NCBI GenBank assembly: GCA_033182465.1
Contig: CP137321.1
Location: 682,001-746,000 of the forward strand
DNA length: 64,000 nucleotides
DNA from: Sanghuangporus weigelae
Lineage: Eukaryota; Basidiomycota; Agaricomycetes; Hymenochaetales; Hymenochaetaceae
Direction of reading: 5' to 3'
Shown: positions 22,981 through 35,367 of the stretch, one piece after another
Position numbering within the stretch: the stretch's first letter is position 1
Layout: every line of letters begins with the position of its first letter
Made by a program: the position numbers and the translations under genes
The notes under the pieces: generated by a model
What the model was told of the DNA's origin: nothing
Databases searched by the model: none
Seen by the model: the letters and a program-made list of their open reading frames with translations, nothing else

Positions 22981-24205
22981 ATGAAGCAATTAACGGGCAA
23001 GGTCAAGACACGTCCCATGATCGCATGCTCGGAATGTGGGCGCGAATTCCAACGGAATCGTAAAGCGGACCTTCAACGCCACATGCGTATTCACACAAAT
23101 GAGAAGTATGTCCTCGTTGTTACCAGGTCTAATCTTGTATTTATGATATATTCTTGATAAGGCCCTTCGTTTGTCCGCATCCAGACTGTGGCAAGGCTTT
23201 TAGACAATCCTCGGCTCTGAAGAATCATTCAAATTATCAGTATGAAGCACGCTGTTTTTAAGCCTTATTCGTTACTGACTAACCTCAATTCTAGCGTACG
23301 AGATACGTCTTTCACTTGCCAGAAATGCCAGATGAACTTCTTCGACAAGCCGACGTTCAACCGTCATGTGCGTGAGAAGCACGAGCTGGAGTACGTATAT
23401 GCATGCTCAGTATTAGGATGCGGGAAACAGTGCGTTCCGCCTCATTGCGAAATGAATCAATTGAAGACTAAAATAATTTCACTGAATTAGCTTCAAACGA
23501 AAACCTGTCTTTAAGCAGCACATGCAGGACAAGCACGCGATTAACCTCAGCGACAATGAACTCGTCAGCCACCGCGTTTCTGCAGGTCCATACCTCAAGG
23601 CTGTTACTGGTCCTAAAGCTGGTTACCATTCGGATCCGTCCCCTCCGCCCAAGTTCTCCGAGGTTACTCAAAGCATGCGATCACCTCAGATGGCTTCACT
23701 ACATCTTAACGGTAGCGTTATGTTCCCATCGAATCCAGCAATCTACGGAACCGATACCTCCTCGCCTGTGCTACTGACGGATCCATACGCATCCGTACCG
23801 AGAAAAGCTTCTGCGCCTGCGTACACCGAATCTATGAGTCATTACGCTCAACCTCCATCGGAATATGGTTTTGGTGTAATGCCTTCGGACATCTGGTTTC
23901 CTGGAAACGAAGGAGCTATGTATGATGGGCAATTCCTCGGTGTCAATCAATATGCTGCGTTCATGCCAATGGGACCGCCTGCTATTTCGCTCGCTCCTGC
24001 ACCGTCTCCGCCTCACGGCTCGCCAAACCCGTCGTCATTTCTACTGTCCTCCGGAACTTCATCCGGAAACAGTGGCAATGGAAGCCCGGGATCGTTCAGT
24101 CCTCATTCTCGCTCATCAACGATTTCTCCTGTCAGCCCGCACAACAGCCCGGGATCAGCCCATATCCATCCTTCATTGCATTCAATCCAAGTCGGATATT
24201 ATTGA
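22981..24205 (+). CDS. C2H2 zinc-finger protein, four fingers
   Basis: Probable DNA-binding transcription factor. Finger 1: CSECGREFQRN...H...H (ends MRIHTNEK). Finger 2, after an intron: FVCPHPDCGKAFRQSSALKNH, a variant with a loose second His position. Finger 3: FTCQKCQMNFFDKPTFNRH then REKH. Finger 4: YACSVLGCGK joined over an intron to FKRKPVFKQHMQDKH. Introns split the array (GTATGT at about 23107; GTATGA at about 23238; GTGCGT at about 23431). The rest is Ser/Pro-rich and disordered, ending HSIQVGYY. The start at 22981 (MKQLTGKVKTRP) is the first Met in frame, but an upstream exon is possible. The fingers sit at the N-terminus; the tail resembles an activation region. No specific ortholog is recognised. 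Confidence 0.8.
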
Positions 24206-24850
24206 ATTCTCAGTCACGGACATCTCAGAACTTTTGCAGTTTTATTCTTTACTATCCCTACATCATTTCTTCTTTTTCTCATCCAGCATTGTACACTATG
24301 GACCATATACATTCTTCATTTCTCTCCGCGGACTTCTTGAATACCCTAATGCACCTATTAATAATTTCACTCTCCTCTCGATGGATACTCCTTACTGCAT
24401 TCGTAACATAACTGTATTTTACCAAGCTGCCTTTATGCCTTCGCTATGGTCCTATGCTATCATATGCTTCGCTATGTACACCTTTGTATCATATATGCAA
24501 CTGAATTTCCTTTTTTTTCGTCTTTTCTGAATTCGTAAGACAGAGTAGTGCTGATCGTCATCGTGATCGACGTTTCTCACTTTGGTACGTGCACGTGGTT
24601 TGTTGAATTCCCAAACAAACAAACACGCGCAGGGCGCGCTGCTCTTTGAGGGTCCAGCCTGGTCCAGCACGGCTCTTACCTGCCTCTTGTGTGTTACTAA
24701 CCGTCTTTCTCATCAACCTCCACCACTCTACATCCGACAGAGTCGGATAACACTTTAGACTCTTACCAAACTACCACGAGCTTGTATCTGTGTCTCATAG
24801 TTCGTCACGCGAGCACAAGAGTCGCTCACACTTAGCCACGATAGCATTCG
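24206..24850. promoter_or_regulatory. 3' region of C2H2 gene and promoter of TB2/DP1 gene
   Basis: A 645-base gap between two plus-strand genes. The left half is T-rich, as expected of a 3' UTR. CACGTG lies at 24592-24597, 254 bases before the next start. No coding frame is supported. Confidence 0.45.
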
Positions 24851-27219
24851 ATGGCGGTCGTTGTACCAGCACTGAGACTTTACTTACTTTTTCTCAATGT
24901 TTTCGAGACGTTCAAGACTCTCAAGCCTCCTCGACGTTCGCCTCGCACGGGCGAACAGACACCACGAGCCATTTCGCAACGTAAAAGAGACATGAAGGGT
25001 TGCATTGCGATTTGGTTAGTATGGGTAAGTTTGTTGAGTCTCGCGTCTTGCCCGGCTTGTGCTTAAACGCATTCACCCAGTGCTCGTGCGCAGTGCTCGA
25101 GGGCATGGCTGACACCACTGTTGGTCTCGTAATGCCATTTTACAACGAGATCAAGGGTATCTTATACTTATTCCAAATAATCACGCGTGCACGGGTATGT
25201 TCTTGATTTTCATAAGTGTCTTGCCCGTGAAGAAACTCACTTCATGTCCAGGGCGCGGAGCCAATTTACCTGCACGTCATGCGACCTTTAGTGAAGCCAT
25301 ACGTGGCCACACTTGATTATGCACTGGAACTCGTGCACATGTTAGGCGACTTCATTACCTTGTTGATTTCAATTCCGTTTGGCTTCATTATCAACTGGTG
25401 GCGTCCTTCTGTTTCGGCGCCGGAGACATCTAGTCAAGCGAGTGAGAGCGAGTCCGCTGCATCATCGCCGGAGCCACAAGTAGAACGACACGAGCATGAG
25501 CGGAAGCCTGCAAGGCAGGCCTCTAACGATAATGGAGTTGGCACGAGAACACGAGGAATCAGGCAGGCTTCCGATGGTGCCACAGGAAGAAACTCTACTG
25601 CTGGTCCTTCGAGAATCGCAAGACCTAACGGTATCCCCCAATCCAAGTCTGACGTGACTATAAACCAAGTACGTTGCAATTTCATTGCTTTATTCTATTT
25701 ACTCCAATAGCAACTCCCACTGCAATCAGAAACATAAAATCTGGCGTCCACCAGCTAACACTGGGCTTGAACAAGACGAATATGATGAATGGCCATCCAG
25801 TCGAAGAGTTATGTCCGATTCTGCTGCCTCCACAGTCGCTGCCTCCACAGGCTCATCTACGCCTCCAGTATCTACTCCGAGTGAATTCGGCGAAATTAAT
25901 ATGATCGTGGAGGAAGTTGAAGAATGGCGTCAATATCCACCTTTCCCGTCTGCGTATCCGACTACGCCACAAGTGAGACCGAAGGCTGTTCATGTTGCAC
26001 CTAGTACTCAGCACCAATCGACATTAAACGGCATTTATGAAATGCCGCAGCCGCGCTACGAATCATCAACACTGCCACAGACGCACGATAAGCCTAACAG
26101 GTCTAAGGCTTCGGCCAATCAGACTTTGCCCAGCAGAACCGGTCGCAGAAAGTTGCATACAGAAGACGAAGCAGTGACAGTGCAGGATTTTGGTCTGTCG
26201 CTCGAGCGGATGCGTGTGAGTCCTACCTAGGAGACTCCGGCTTACACGACGGCTCGAGCGACGAGTTTGGATTGACTGAACGGAGTCTTCATAATGATAC
26301 GAATAATGAGACGGTGGCGGCGGAGGTGATGGATGTTGACGATGCTGGAGAAAGCCAGATGGATATCGATGATGATAATGTCGACAGTGGTGACGACGAA
26401 GACGATACTCTCAATGTGACGCTGCGCACTCCTCCACGCGAAAGAATAACGAATAATACGACTTTCCGGCGACACTTTCCTTCACGCGAAGTTTCACCTC
26501 CACCTGAACTGCGGTCCTTTCATCTGGTGTCCGGGGAAGATGAAGGATTTGAGGATGATACTGAACTAGAACCAGCGGGACTTTCGACTCTGGCCGTTCC
26601 GTCTAGCCGTAGGCGTGCAAACTCAAACTACACGCTCTCTTCAACGCGTGCAACTCGAACAGATAGCCAAGCGTCACTGACGACTGTTTCGCGTGCTTCG
26701 TCCGACCAAACTATCTCGCGTGCTCCCTCTCTTGCATCGAGACCGAGCAGTGGTTCCGGATCGGCTGCTTCTTCCGGCTCAAGTTCGGTGGCTGGTGTGA
26801 AGAGGCCACGTCCTGTGCAAGACAGGATAGAGGAGAGCAAGACTGGTGAAAAGTCTATCTCTGGGCGTCCCGTATCCCGCAGCTCTGTCGATATTTCAAC
26901 GAAGGCAGGCTCGCTGAAGGGTACAACCCGCGCTCGGACTTCAAAGACGCGTCCGCCAGTACCGTCTCGTACTCTCAAGCCAGTTATTCTAAATTCGAAA
27001 CCGTTACCGAAGATACCAAGGAAGCCTGCAAAGTCGATGGGGTCGGACAAGTACGACACCATTGAAAGTGTGGATGAGATGGGTCTCATTGGCTCAGCTG
27101 GCGAGACTATAAAGAGACGGAAAGTGAAGACGGCAGGACCTTCTGCAAGAGTCGGTCGGGTTCCTTCCATCCTCACGCAGATTCCTGAGGAAAAGCCGAA
27201 TGCAAGAAATCCTGCTTAA
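24851..27219 (+). CDS. TB2/DP1/HVA22 (REEP/Yop1) family ER membrane-shaping protein with long tail
   Basis: The N-terminal third is the TB2/DP1/HVA22 domain that shapes ER tubules through hairpin membrane segments: MAVVVPALRLYLLFLNVFET, then a basic linker, WLVW, then MPFYNEIKGILYLFQI and PIYLHVMRPLVKPYV. A further hydrophobic stretch is HMLGDFITLLISIPFGFII. Introns begin at 25025 and about 25196. Another joins INQ to KHKIWRPP using the CAATCAG acceptor, and one joins DFG to DSGLHDG. The remaining roughly 500 residues are disordered, with an acidic patch (DIDDDNVDSGDDEDD) and a basic Ser-rich part, stopping at 27219. Yeast Yop1 is about 180 residues, so the tail is a large extension, closer to REEP1-4 layout. 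The tail may contact microtubules, as in REEP1-4; this is inference. Confidence 0.8.
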
Positions 27220-27599
27220 TTCATTGAGTCTGACAAACGAGTCCGTCACTGATACATTTGGAGAACGTAAATGAACGATGTGTTGCGAGGAGCATGCCTT
27301 GACATATACATAATACTTATCTTGCTCTGGGTTTTCTAGTGATTTCTGTCTTTCTATTTGCGTCGCATATTAGCCAAGCACAAACTTCAGCAGAACTCTT
27401 GTAGTATACATGTACAGTACAAACACACGCATCGCTTTCGTTGTTTTTTTTTGCTATCCTGTCCGTGAAGAAACAAAATTCTGGGTATTCTGTTCACGTG
27501 ATAGGAAATTTCCGAAAAGTTGTCAAGAAGGATAACGCTGACTGACCGTTAGAATCTTCGTCTTCTGCTGTGAACAACTCAGACACGCGAGCATCTGCG
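27220..27599. promoter_or_regulatory. RPA135 promoter region
   Basis: A 380-base gap. CACGTG at 27495-27500 is 100 bases before the RPA135 start. The left part should be the 3' UTR of the TB2/DP1 gene. Confidence 0.45.
27495..27500. promoter_or_regulatory. CACGTG hexamer upstream of RPA135
   Basis: Perfect palindrome 100 bases upstream of the start codon of the RNA polymerase I subunit gene. Confidence 0.4.
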
Positions 27600-30500
27600 A
27601 TGCCTGACGGCTCCTACAACGGGTTTGAAACTCTAAAGCGAGAGCAGAGTTTTCGCAACCCTTCAAAGAAAGGTCATTCCGTTCCAATACTCAACGAACT
27701 TGCTGCACCGCACATTGAATCCTTCAATGCGCTGTTCGACGATTCTGGATTGCCTGCAGGTGACAGCGCCGGAACTGGTCTCTTGTCCCTAGTTGTCAAA
27801 GATATCGGGGAGAAAGCTGTGTTTGATTATACTGGACGAGAAGATGAACATGGCAATCGAGGTCTAGGAAATCGCATGAGCTGTACGTAGCTTCAGCTAT
27901 TAAATTTGAACGTGGAATTCATGAGCATTTATAGTTTGGATTGAGCAAGTATCTATCGCGAGACCAATGGTACCTGAGAGAGATAAGCAAGCATTTGAGC
28001 GGAAAGTATTCCCTGCAGAGGTGTGGGCAATAGGTTTTCCTCGTTGCTGAATCTCTCTGATTACCCTTGGCCATCAGGCCCGTGAACGAGTGACTTCGTA
28101 TCGGGCCAGAATGAGCATCAAGCTGTGCTGGAAAGTGCAAGGGAGAGAAGCGAATTCCATGACGAAGGAATGCGGTCTGGTACCCATTATGGTTCGAGTA
28201 CGTCCACATCCTTAATTCTGCGTAACACGTATCAAGTTATAAACATAATTTTTAGTCCATACGTTGCAATCTGCGGAACCTGTCCTCTTCCGAACTCGTA
28301 AAACGACATGAGGAACCCGAGGAATTCGGAGGTTACTTCATAATAAACGGCAACGAACGGCTCATCCGTTATCTCATCGTCCCGCGGAGGCACCATGTCA
28401 CCTCTCTCATTCGACCTTCTTTCCAGAAGCGAGGGCCTTCTTATACTCCCTATGCTGTCCAAATTCGATGTGTCCGCCCAGATCAAACTGCTGTGACAAA
28501 TACTCTGCATTACCTTTCAAACGGGAATGCGATGCTTCGATTTAGCTGGCGGAAACAGGAATATGTTATCCCCGTCATGCTCATCCTAAAGGCATTGGTT
28601 GGAGCTGCGGATAAGGAAGTATTCGAAGGAATTGTCATGCAGGATTATGAAAATACGTTCCTTACAGACCGAGTGGAGCTTTTATTGAGAAGCTTCAAGG
28701 CATACAAGCTCTACACCGGAGATCAATGTTTGGAGTTCTTGGGTGATAAATTCCGCGTCGTACTCGGGCAACCTGAAGACTGGAACAACACGGCACTCGG
28801 AGTCTGGCTCATACGGAAATTTGTCTTGGTTAATCTTGAAGATCCGCGAGACAAATTCAGGATGCTCTTGTACGTCGCGCTAAGCTCGAATAACTTACCT
28901 AGGGCTTCCATGCAACTCTCTTTCTAGGTTCATGTTACGAAAGCTATACTCATCTGTCGATTCTTCGAGCTGTGGAGATAATCCAGACTCTCCGCAGCAT
29001 CAAGAGGTCCTCCTTCCAGGCTTTTTGTATGGTATGATCATGAAAGAACGATTGGAAGAGTGCTTGAATGGCCTTCGTGCTCAGATTTCACAAGACGTCC
29101 GCCGCAATGATCCATCCGTCGACTTCTTTGACGACAGGTATTTCTGCAAGGCTCTGTCTCGAGTGAACTTCGACATCGGTGCAAGGCTGCTTAATTTCCT
29201 TGCGACGGGGAATTTAGTCTCGCCGACGGGCCTTGACTTGCAACAGGCTTCCGGATTTACAATCGTCGCAGAGAAGCTGAATTGGTATCGATATATCAGT
29301 CACTTCAGATGTATTCACCGCGGTGCTTTCTTCGCAGAGTTGAAAACGACTACAGTACGAAAGCTACTCCCAGAAGCTTGGGGTTTCCTCTGTCCCGTAC
29401 ATACGCCTGACGGATCCCCTTGTGGCCTGCTAAATCATCTCTCTCGTTCATGCCGAATCGTCACTGCACCTCTTGCAGTTGCCCACCTCAAGAATCTTCT
29501 CCTTTCACACGGCATGACTTCCGTGCATACACCTTCCATCAATGGCAAATATCATCGTAATATCGCCGTCCAGTTGGATGGACGAATGATCGGATGGGCA
29601 AACCCAGTTCTAGCAAGGCATCTCGCAAATAACCTGCGTGCATGGAAGACGGAAGGCAAGTACAACGTCCCGCTTGACCTAGAAATCGGATTCGTTCCAA
29701 TTTCTCAGGGAGGACAATATCCTGGTCTCTACCTCTTCTCGTCGCGGTCGCGAATGATGCGACCTGTGAAATATATCTCGAACGATCGCGACGATCAGAT
29801 AGGATCGTTTGAACAGGTGTACATGGACATTGCCATCAAACCGGAAGAGATTGAACCCGGTGTGACATCGCATGTCGAGCACTCGCCAACAAACTTCCTT
29901 TCCATCCTAGCAAATCTCACTCCATTCTCGGACTTCAATCAAAGTCCACGTAATATTTACCAATGTCAAGTAAGTACCTAACTCAAGATCAAGATCGCTC
30001 AATTGATTGCATTTTGTACAGATGAGTAAGCAAACGATGGGGACACCTTCCACTGCAATTAAGCATCGGACGGATAACAAATTGTATCGGCTTCAATCTG
30101 GTCAGACGCCAGTTGTACGACCCGCATTACACAGCACATACGCAATGGACTCTTTCCCAAATGGCACCAACGCGGTTGTAGCCGTCATTTCTTACACTGG
30201 TTATGATATGGAGGATGCCATGATCCTCAATAAATCCGCACACGAACGAGGCTTCGCGTATGGTACTGTATATAAGTCACAGACCATTGACCTCAAGGAC
30301 ATGCATGGCGCTTCGAAAAGTACAACCGCACCCACGCTTCACTTCGGGATCGGAAAAGATATTCGGACTAGAGGAGAGAAGGCGCATCCAAGTCTCGTAT
30401 TTCTAGATGTTGACGGTTTGCCGTACGTCGGCATCAGAGTCAAGTCTGGAGATTTTATAGCTGCTTACGTGGATGACACTACGGGACGCACGCGCTTTGT

Positions 30501-31726
30501 CAGATATAAGAATGATGAAGCTGGTTACATCGACGAAGTCCGATTACTTGGTGAATACGACATCTCTTCCCTACATGTTCAATGCTAAATACTCTCTATC
30601 AGGTTCGGATGCGGGTGATTCGGAACTGCAGAAAATCAACATTACGTTCCGAATACCTCGATCACCAGTCATTGGTGATAAGTTCTCCTCTAGACATGGT
30701 CAAAAGGGCGTTTGCTCGCAGAAGTGGCCTATGATAGACATGCCTTTTAGTGAAAGCGGTATTCAACCGGATGTCATCATAAATCCTCATGCCTTTCCTT
30801 CTCGTATGACAATCGGTATGCTTGTCGAGAGTATGGCCGGCAAGGCAGGAGCAATGCATGGAATCGCACAGGACGCCACTCCCTTCAAGTATGTATTCTT
30901 TCAACAGCTATTCACGAATTATTCTGACCTATATATGTCAAAGATTTTCAGAAGATGACACAGCAGTCAACTACTTCGGAGAACAACTCCTCGCTGCAGG
31001 CTACAATTATTACGGAAACGAGCCAATGTACTCCGGAATAACCGGCGAAGAGTTCGCAGCAGACATTTACCTCGGAGTTGTGTATTATCAGCGTCTACGA
31101 CACATGGTATTGGACAAGTTCCAAGTGCGGACGACTGGACCTGTCGACCCGATAACGCAGCAACCAGTCAAGGTATCAATACTTCAACAAGATGTTCGTC
31201 TCTTTCTGGACTTTCTAACCCCGCTTCTCTCTCTTCTTTCTAGGGACGTAAACGCGCAGGAGGCATCCGATTCGGCGAGATGGAACGCGACGCGCTCATC
31301 GCTCACGGGACGTCCTTCTTGCTGCAAGATCGACTTATGAACTGTTCAGATTACTCATTAGCTTGGGTCTGCAGGACGTGTGGCAGTCTCATATCCTTAG
31401 GGTACGATGACGTCTCGCTCGGAAGTGACGGTCTTCGCGCTGGCTCATCCCAACCCAATGGTGAATACTGCCGGATATGCCGTGCAGCTTCGGAAGAGCG
31501 CGATGAACGGGAACGAGCAGCGCTTGCAAATGGTCAGGAGGGACCGGATAGGGGTGTAGTCAGCGGGATTCAGGCCAGTATCCGCGTCGCTCTTCCAAGA
31601 ACGAACGTCCTTGGAGGCGTCAAAAGTGGTGGTGACCTTGACGTGGTCGCAGTGCCATTCGTCTTCCGGTACCTCTGTGCCGAACTGGCTTCGATGGGCA
31701 TTGCAGTAGCACTGGAGGTGCGATGA
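27600..31726 (+). CDS. RPA135: DNA-directed RNA polymerase I subunit RPA2 (A135)
   Basis: Second-largest subunit of RNA polymerase I, which forms half of the active site and transcribes rRNA genes. The start at 27600 is [18 protein letters not shown]. Beta-subunit landmarks run in order: [124 protein letters not shown] and [20 protein letters not shown]. The C-terminal zinc ribbon is CRTCGSLIS...YCRICRA. The end is ALEVR at 31726. Seven or more short introns interrupt the frame, for example near 27883, 28027, 28200, 28883, 29973, 30585, 30890 and 31175. GYDMEDA and HAFPSRMT are universal polymerase signatures; the N-terminal and zinc-ribbon details point to Pol I. Confidence 0.95.
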
Positions 31727-32091
31727 ACCTCGTGTATCCCCTTGAAAAAGATTGTTCCTAGACAAAATTTTCTCGCTTTCCTTGTTGATCTTTCTTCCTA
31801 CGCTTCGCACCGGAAATCTTTCGTGCTGTCGTAAAAGTACTGTAGTCAATTGCACCCGATTTGAGATATTACAGGGTTAAAGAACGAATGTTTATAACCT
31901 CAACAAAAGGAATGGACAAATCAGGCAAGAATAAAATACCACGAGAGTTCCGCAACAAGTTCCAAGCAATAGACATAAAAAGAAGCCGCTTATACAAAAT
32001 ATAATACGTCCAACAGGGTATAGAGCTTACTTAGTATGACATAATAAGTGAAAATAATCGACCAAGGATAATAGAAATACGAATATAGAAT
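31727..32091. other. Convergent 3' region
   Basis: 365 AT-rich bases between the RPA135 stop and the stop of the minus-strand histone-fold gene. It should hold both poly(A) regions; nothing coding is seen. Confidence 0.5.
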
Positions 32092-35000
32092 CTAAGCCTC
32101 AGCAAGAACTACTTGCGCCGTATGATCAGTCGGCACAGGCTTACGGTGACTTATCGTTCCAGAATGGCGTTCCTCAGATCGCGGGGTAGGTGGTGCACCT
32201 GACTCTCGCGCACTAGCACCCCTCGTTACCTTGACCTCGTCTTTCTGAGGAGCTTCGCTATGGCCCAGAAGCACCTCCACAACTGCGGATTCCTGCTGAG
32301 CAGTCGGGAGTAACTTCGGATCGGGAGAGAAATCGGTGTCCTTCATCGGCAAGCCTGCCTGAGCGAGGAACATATCAATAAGAAGACGGCATTCATCTGC
32401 GGTCGAAGCGTTGGCCATTAGGCGGCGCAAATCTGTGGCATTAGCCGCAAATGCCTTCGGTGTGGAAGGAGGAGACAAAGCGTGGCGTTGTGGTTGCTTC
32501 GACGAGGGATGTATCGAAGGATAAGATGGAGGGGGAGTATGCAAGTTGTCAGACGGCTTTGGTCCTGTGGGAGTGACAAGAGTAGGGGTAACGGAGGAAT
32601 TTGTTGTAGTCGACATCCTGCCTTCATCAATTTCCTTCACCTGTTGCGCTTTCAGCATCGGGTTTTCATTCTCGACCTTGGAAGGCGTGGGAGGTGAAAC
32701 ATCAGCCGATCTCGATACATTGAGCCTGATGTTGCCATTTTCTTGCTGAACACCTTCAGATTCCGAGAACGCTGGTACAGCCTTTCTCAAGGTTGTGGGA
32801 GATGGCCTCGGCCGAACCGGGGATGCGGCGTCGCCAAAGGAGTGACTTGGTGAAAGAGGGGGAGACAGAGGGATCGTAACGGGAGGTACAGGCGGAGTTG
32901 GACCCTTCCCCAGCGAGATTTGACTCTGGGCGAAGGATGATAGGCTATGGAGCGACCTCTTAGCCGACAATGGCGGCGGGACGAAGGCTGGCGGTGGGTG
33001 CAGAGGAGACTTCCTGGCTACCGAAAAGTCCTCGAAGGAAGCCTGGTTCTGCAATTTGTCCATCGATTGACCGCCTTTCAGGCGCGAGACAATACTACGA
33101 AGCCGGCCTCGTTTCATCTTATTATCGAGAGAGGATGATGTTGTCGGTGTGGGTGACATGGCTTTGGGCAGATCGGGAGGACCGCTGTTGAGAAAGTCGA
33201 TCAAATCAGCTGTCTGTGAGGAAACACCTCCGACAGTCGGTGCTCTGCGTCTAGTTGCTGGCTTCTTCACTGGTCCGTCATCATCCGAATCCAGATCAAC
33301 ATCAATGGAATCGTGGCTGGCGGTCTGATGTACCCTATTCCCTGAGTACGTATGGCTAGACATTGATGCAGGCATCTTCGAATGTTGACTGGTCGGCCCA
33401 ACGCCTCTGAGGGACTGCGAGTGAACTGACTCGACAGGCAAAGTACCCAATGAGCCCTTCCGAGAGCCAGCGTGATGGTTCCCAAACGATGTCACAGACG
33501 ACTGTGAAGCGGATGTAGACCGAGTTCTTGAATGAGGCGGCTGTTCGTAAGACACCGGAGGGGCCCCTTTTGATGGTTTGTGCATTCGCACACTATTGAA
33601 GTCCTCTCCAGCTCCATTGTCCTTCATCTCCTGATCCTGGGCAACTTGCCTTTGCGCAAAGCCAGAACTGTTCTTTGGCGTTTGTAATGGAGACACGTCC
33701 GTGATACGATTGGTAACGGAGCTATCCTGGAGAGGCTCCTTTCTGGACGGTTGCTGAGGAGGTATAACCACCTTGCTTATTCCCCGCCCCTTCTCCTTGC
33801 TGTACACCTGGACGAAGCATTTCACTTAGAAAGCAACATTTTGGGGATAGAAGCTAAACTCACATCAAAAGTTCTGAGGCGGTCGGGTGTGAGGGATACC
33901 TTCATGGTGGTACCAGACCGCATCAGCTCGTCAAACTCGACCTTGGGCATTTTATAAGATACAAATCAGTAGATCAGAACCTTAAGAAGGGCGTACCTCG
34001 CTTGGGCTAGAACCCGGGCCATCATCTAAAGTAGAGTTCGGCCGCTTTCCATTGCTGATAATGGATGCTGAACGCTTATGTCCGCTCTCATGGCCGGCTT
34101 GCGAGCTGACGTCCTTATCAACGCTCATCCGTCCAAACAGTTTCTTAGTCTTCGACTTCTCTGTCGAGCTACGGGCACCAGATGACGGTAGGGTGGCAAC
34201 GGCGGTGCCAGAGCCTGCGCTGTCAGAGGAGACACGCGGTTTTGCAGCCGAATCACCGTTAAGCGTTGAGTTAGATCCTTGTGGGGTGCCATTCGCGTGA
34301 GATGTCCCCTTCACGGTCCCACTTGGACTATGGCGTATCGACCTACTTCGGCCCGGACGGTTCACCGGTGTATTGCACTGAGATTCAATCTGGTTGTGAA
34401 CTTTTCATCGGAAATTTTCAGCCAAGTGAGGAAATGTTTCCGTGTCAGAATGTAAATGTGTCGCCTTGACAACCGAAATTGTGTAGAAGACCGACCTTTC
34501 ATAATCTTGAATAGGCCATATATGGCATCATCTTCGCACAGTGCTAGGAATAAATCTTGCAAAGTCGCAGTTGACCGGCTGCTGTCTCGAGACGCGACAC
34601 GTCCCGTATTCGATAGAACATGCCTGAAAGAATGCTAAGACACCGTGATATGAGACCACTGTCAGACTCACTCGCACACGTGTCTAATAAACAGAGGTCA
34701 GTTGAGCTCCTGATGCAAGTGAATGAATGCACACGTACTCGACAATGGCCGTCAAATAGAGGGCAGCGGGGGCTATGTACTGTACATTATGCGCCGCGAA
34801 CCCGCTGGTACTCGTGACTTTTGTTTGCCACCGCTTCTCACCGTCCGTATCATCATCAGAGTCGTTAAATGTAGAGTATGCTTCACACTTTAGTCGCAAT
34901 AGCTGAATTGTAACGAGGTGGCAACGGTCAAAAGTGAGCGATATATAGCATGGCGAATGAGTTCTCACCTCGAAAGCAGGCTGTATGGGAAATTCTTGAG

Positions 35001-35367
35001 AATTCTCGGTGTACGATCGTGACGGGGCGTTTGTAGTGCGGTCCCAATAGGCTCTTAGCTCCACCTCCGCCTCGAGTAGAGCCTCCTTACCAAGAGAAGT
35101 GGGTAAAAGCTTACTCCAAGCGGCTTTTAGTTGGTCGGTGGCGAACGAGCGTGCCATGCTAAGAATCATCCACAGAAGTTCGTCAAGCAAGACGTTGACT
35201 GAGCGCAAGGCATCCGGGGAGAGTCTCGTGGGGCGTATCTCGGACAGAACGACGTCCGCAGAGCGTGGAGACAGATACAGGGGAGCTGTAGGTATTTTTG
35301 TCGTGTCAGAAAAACCGGCAGAAGTGTGGCTGATAACAGTCTCACAACGATCAGAAAGACCTGCCAT
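32092..35367 (-). CDS. Protein with two histone-fold-like segments (H2B-like then H2A-like) and a long disordered tail
   Basis: The start at 35367 is MAGLSDRCETVIS. Residues about 49-109 resemble an H2B fold: LSPDALRSVNVLLDELL aligns with the first part, and LLPTSLGKEALLEAEVELRAY matches the H2B helix LLPGELAKHAVSEG...KY in spacing. After a roughly 50-residue acidic linker, residues about 162-221 resemble H2A: APAALYLTAIVEHVCEHVL, then ASRDSSR and LQDLFLALCEDDAIYGLF. This compares with H2A YLAAVLEYL...ARDNKK...LAIRNDEEL. The H2A-like part is built from several exons, including a 12-base exon at 34672-34683. A tail of more than 700 Ser/Pro/Lys-rich residues follows, including EFDELMRSG and MKVSLTPDRLRTFD. 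The role is unknown; chromatin or TAF-like binding is inferred. Confidence 0.7.

Noticed and set aside
26628-27176. Minus-strand 182-codon frame
   Set aside because: Antisense of the disordered tail of the TB2/DP1 gene; no family motif.
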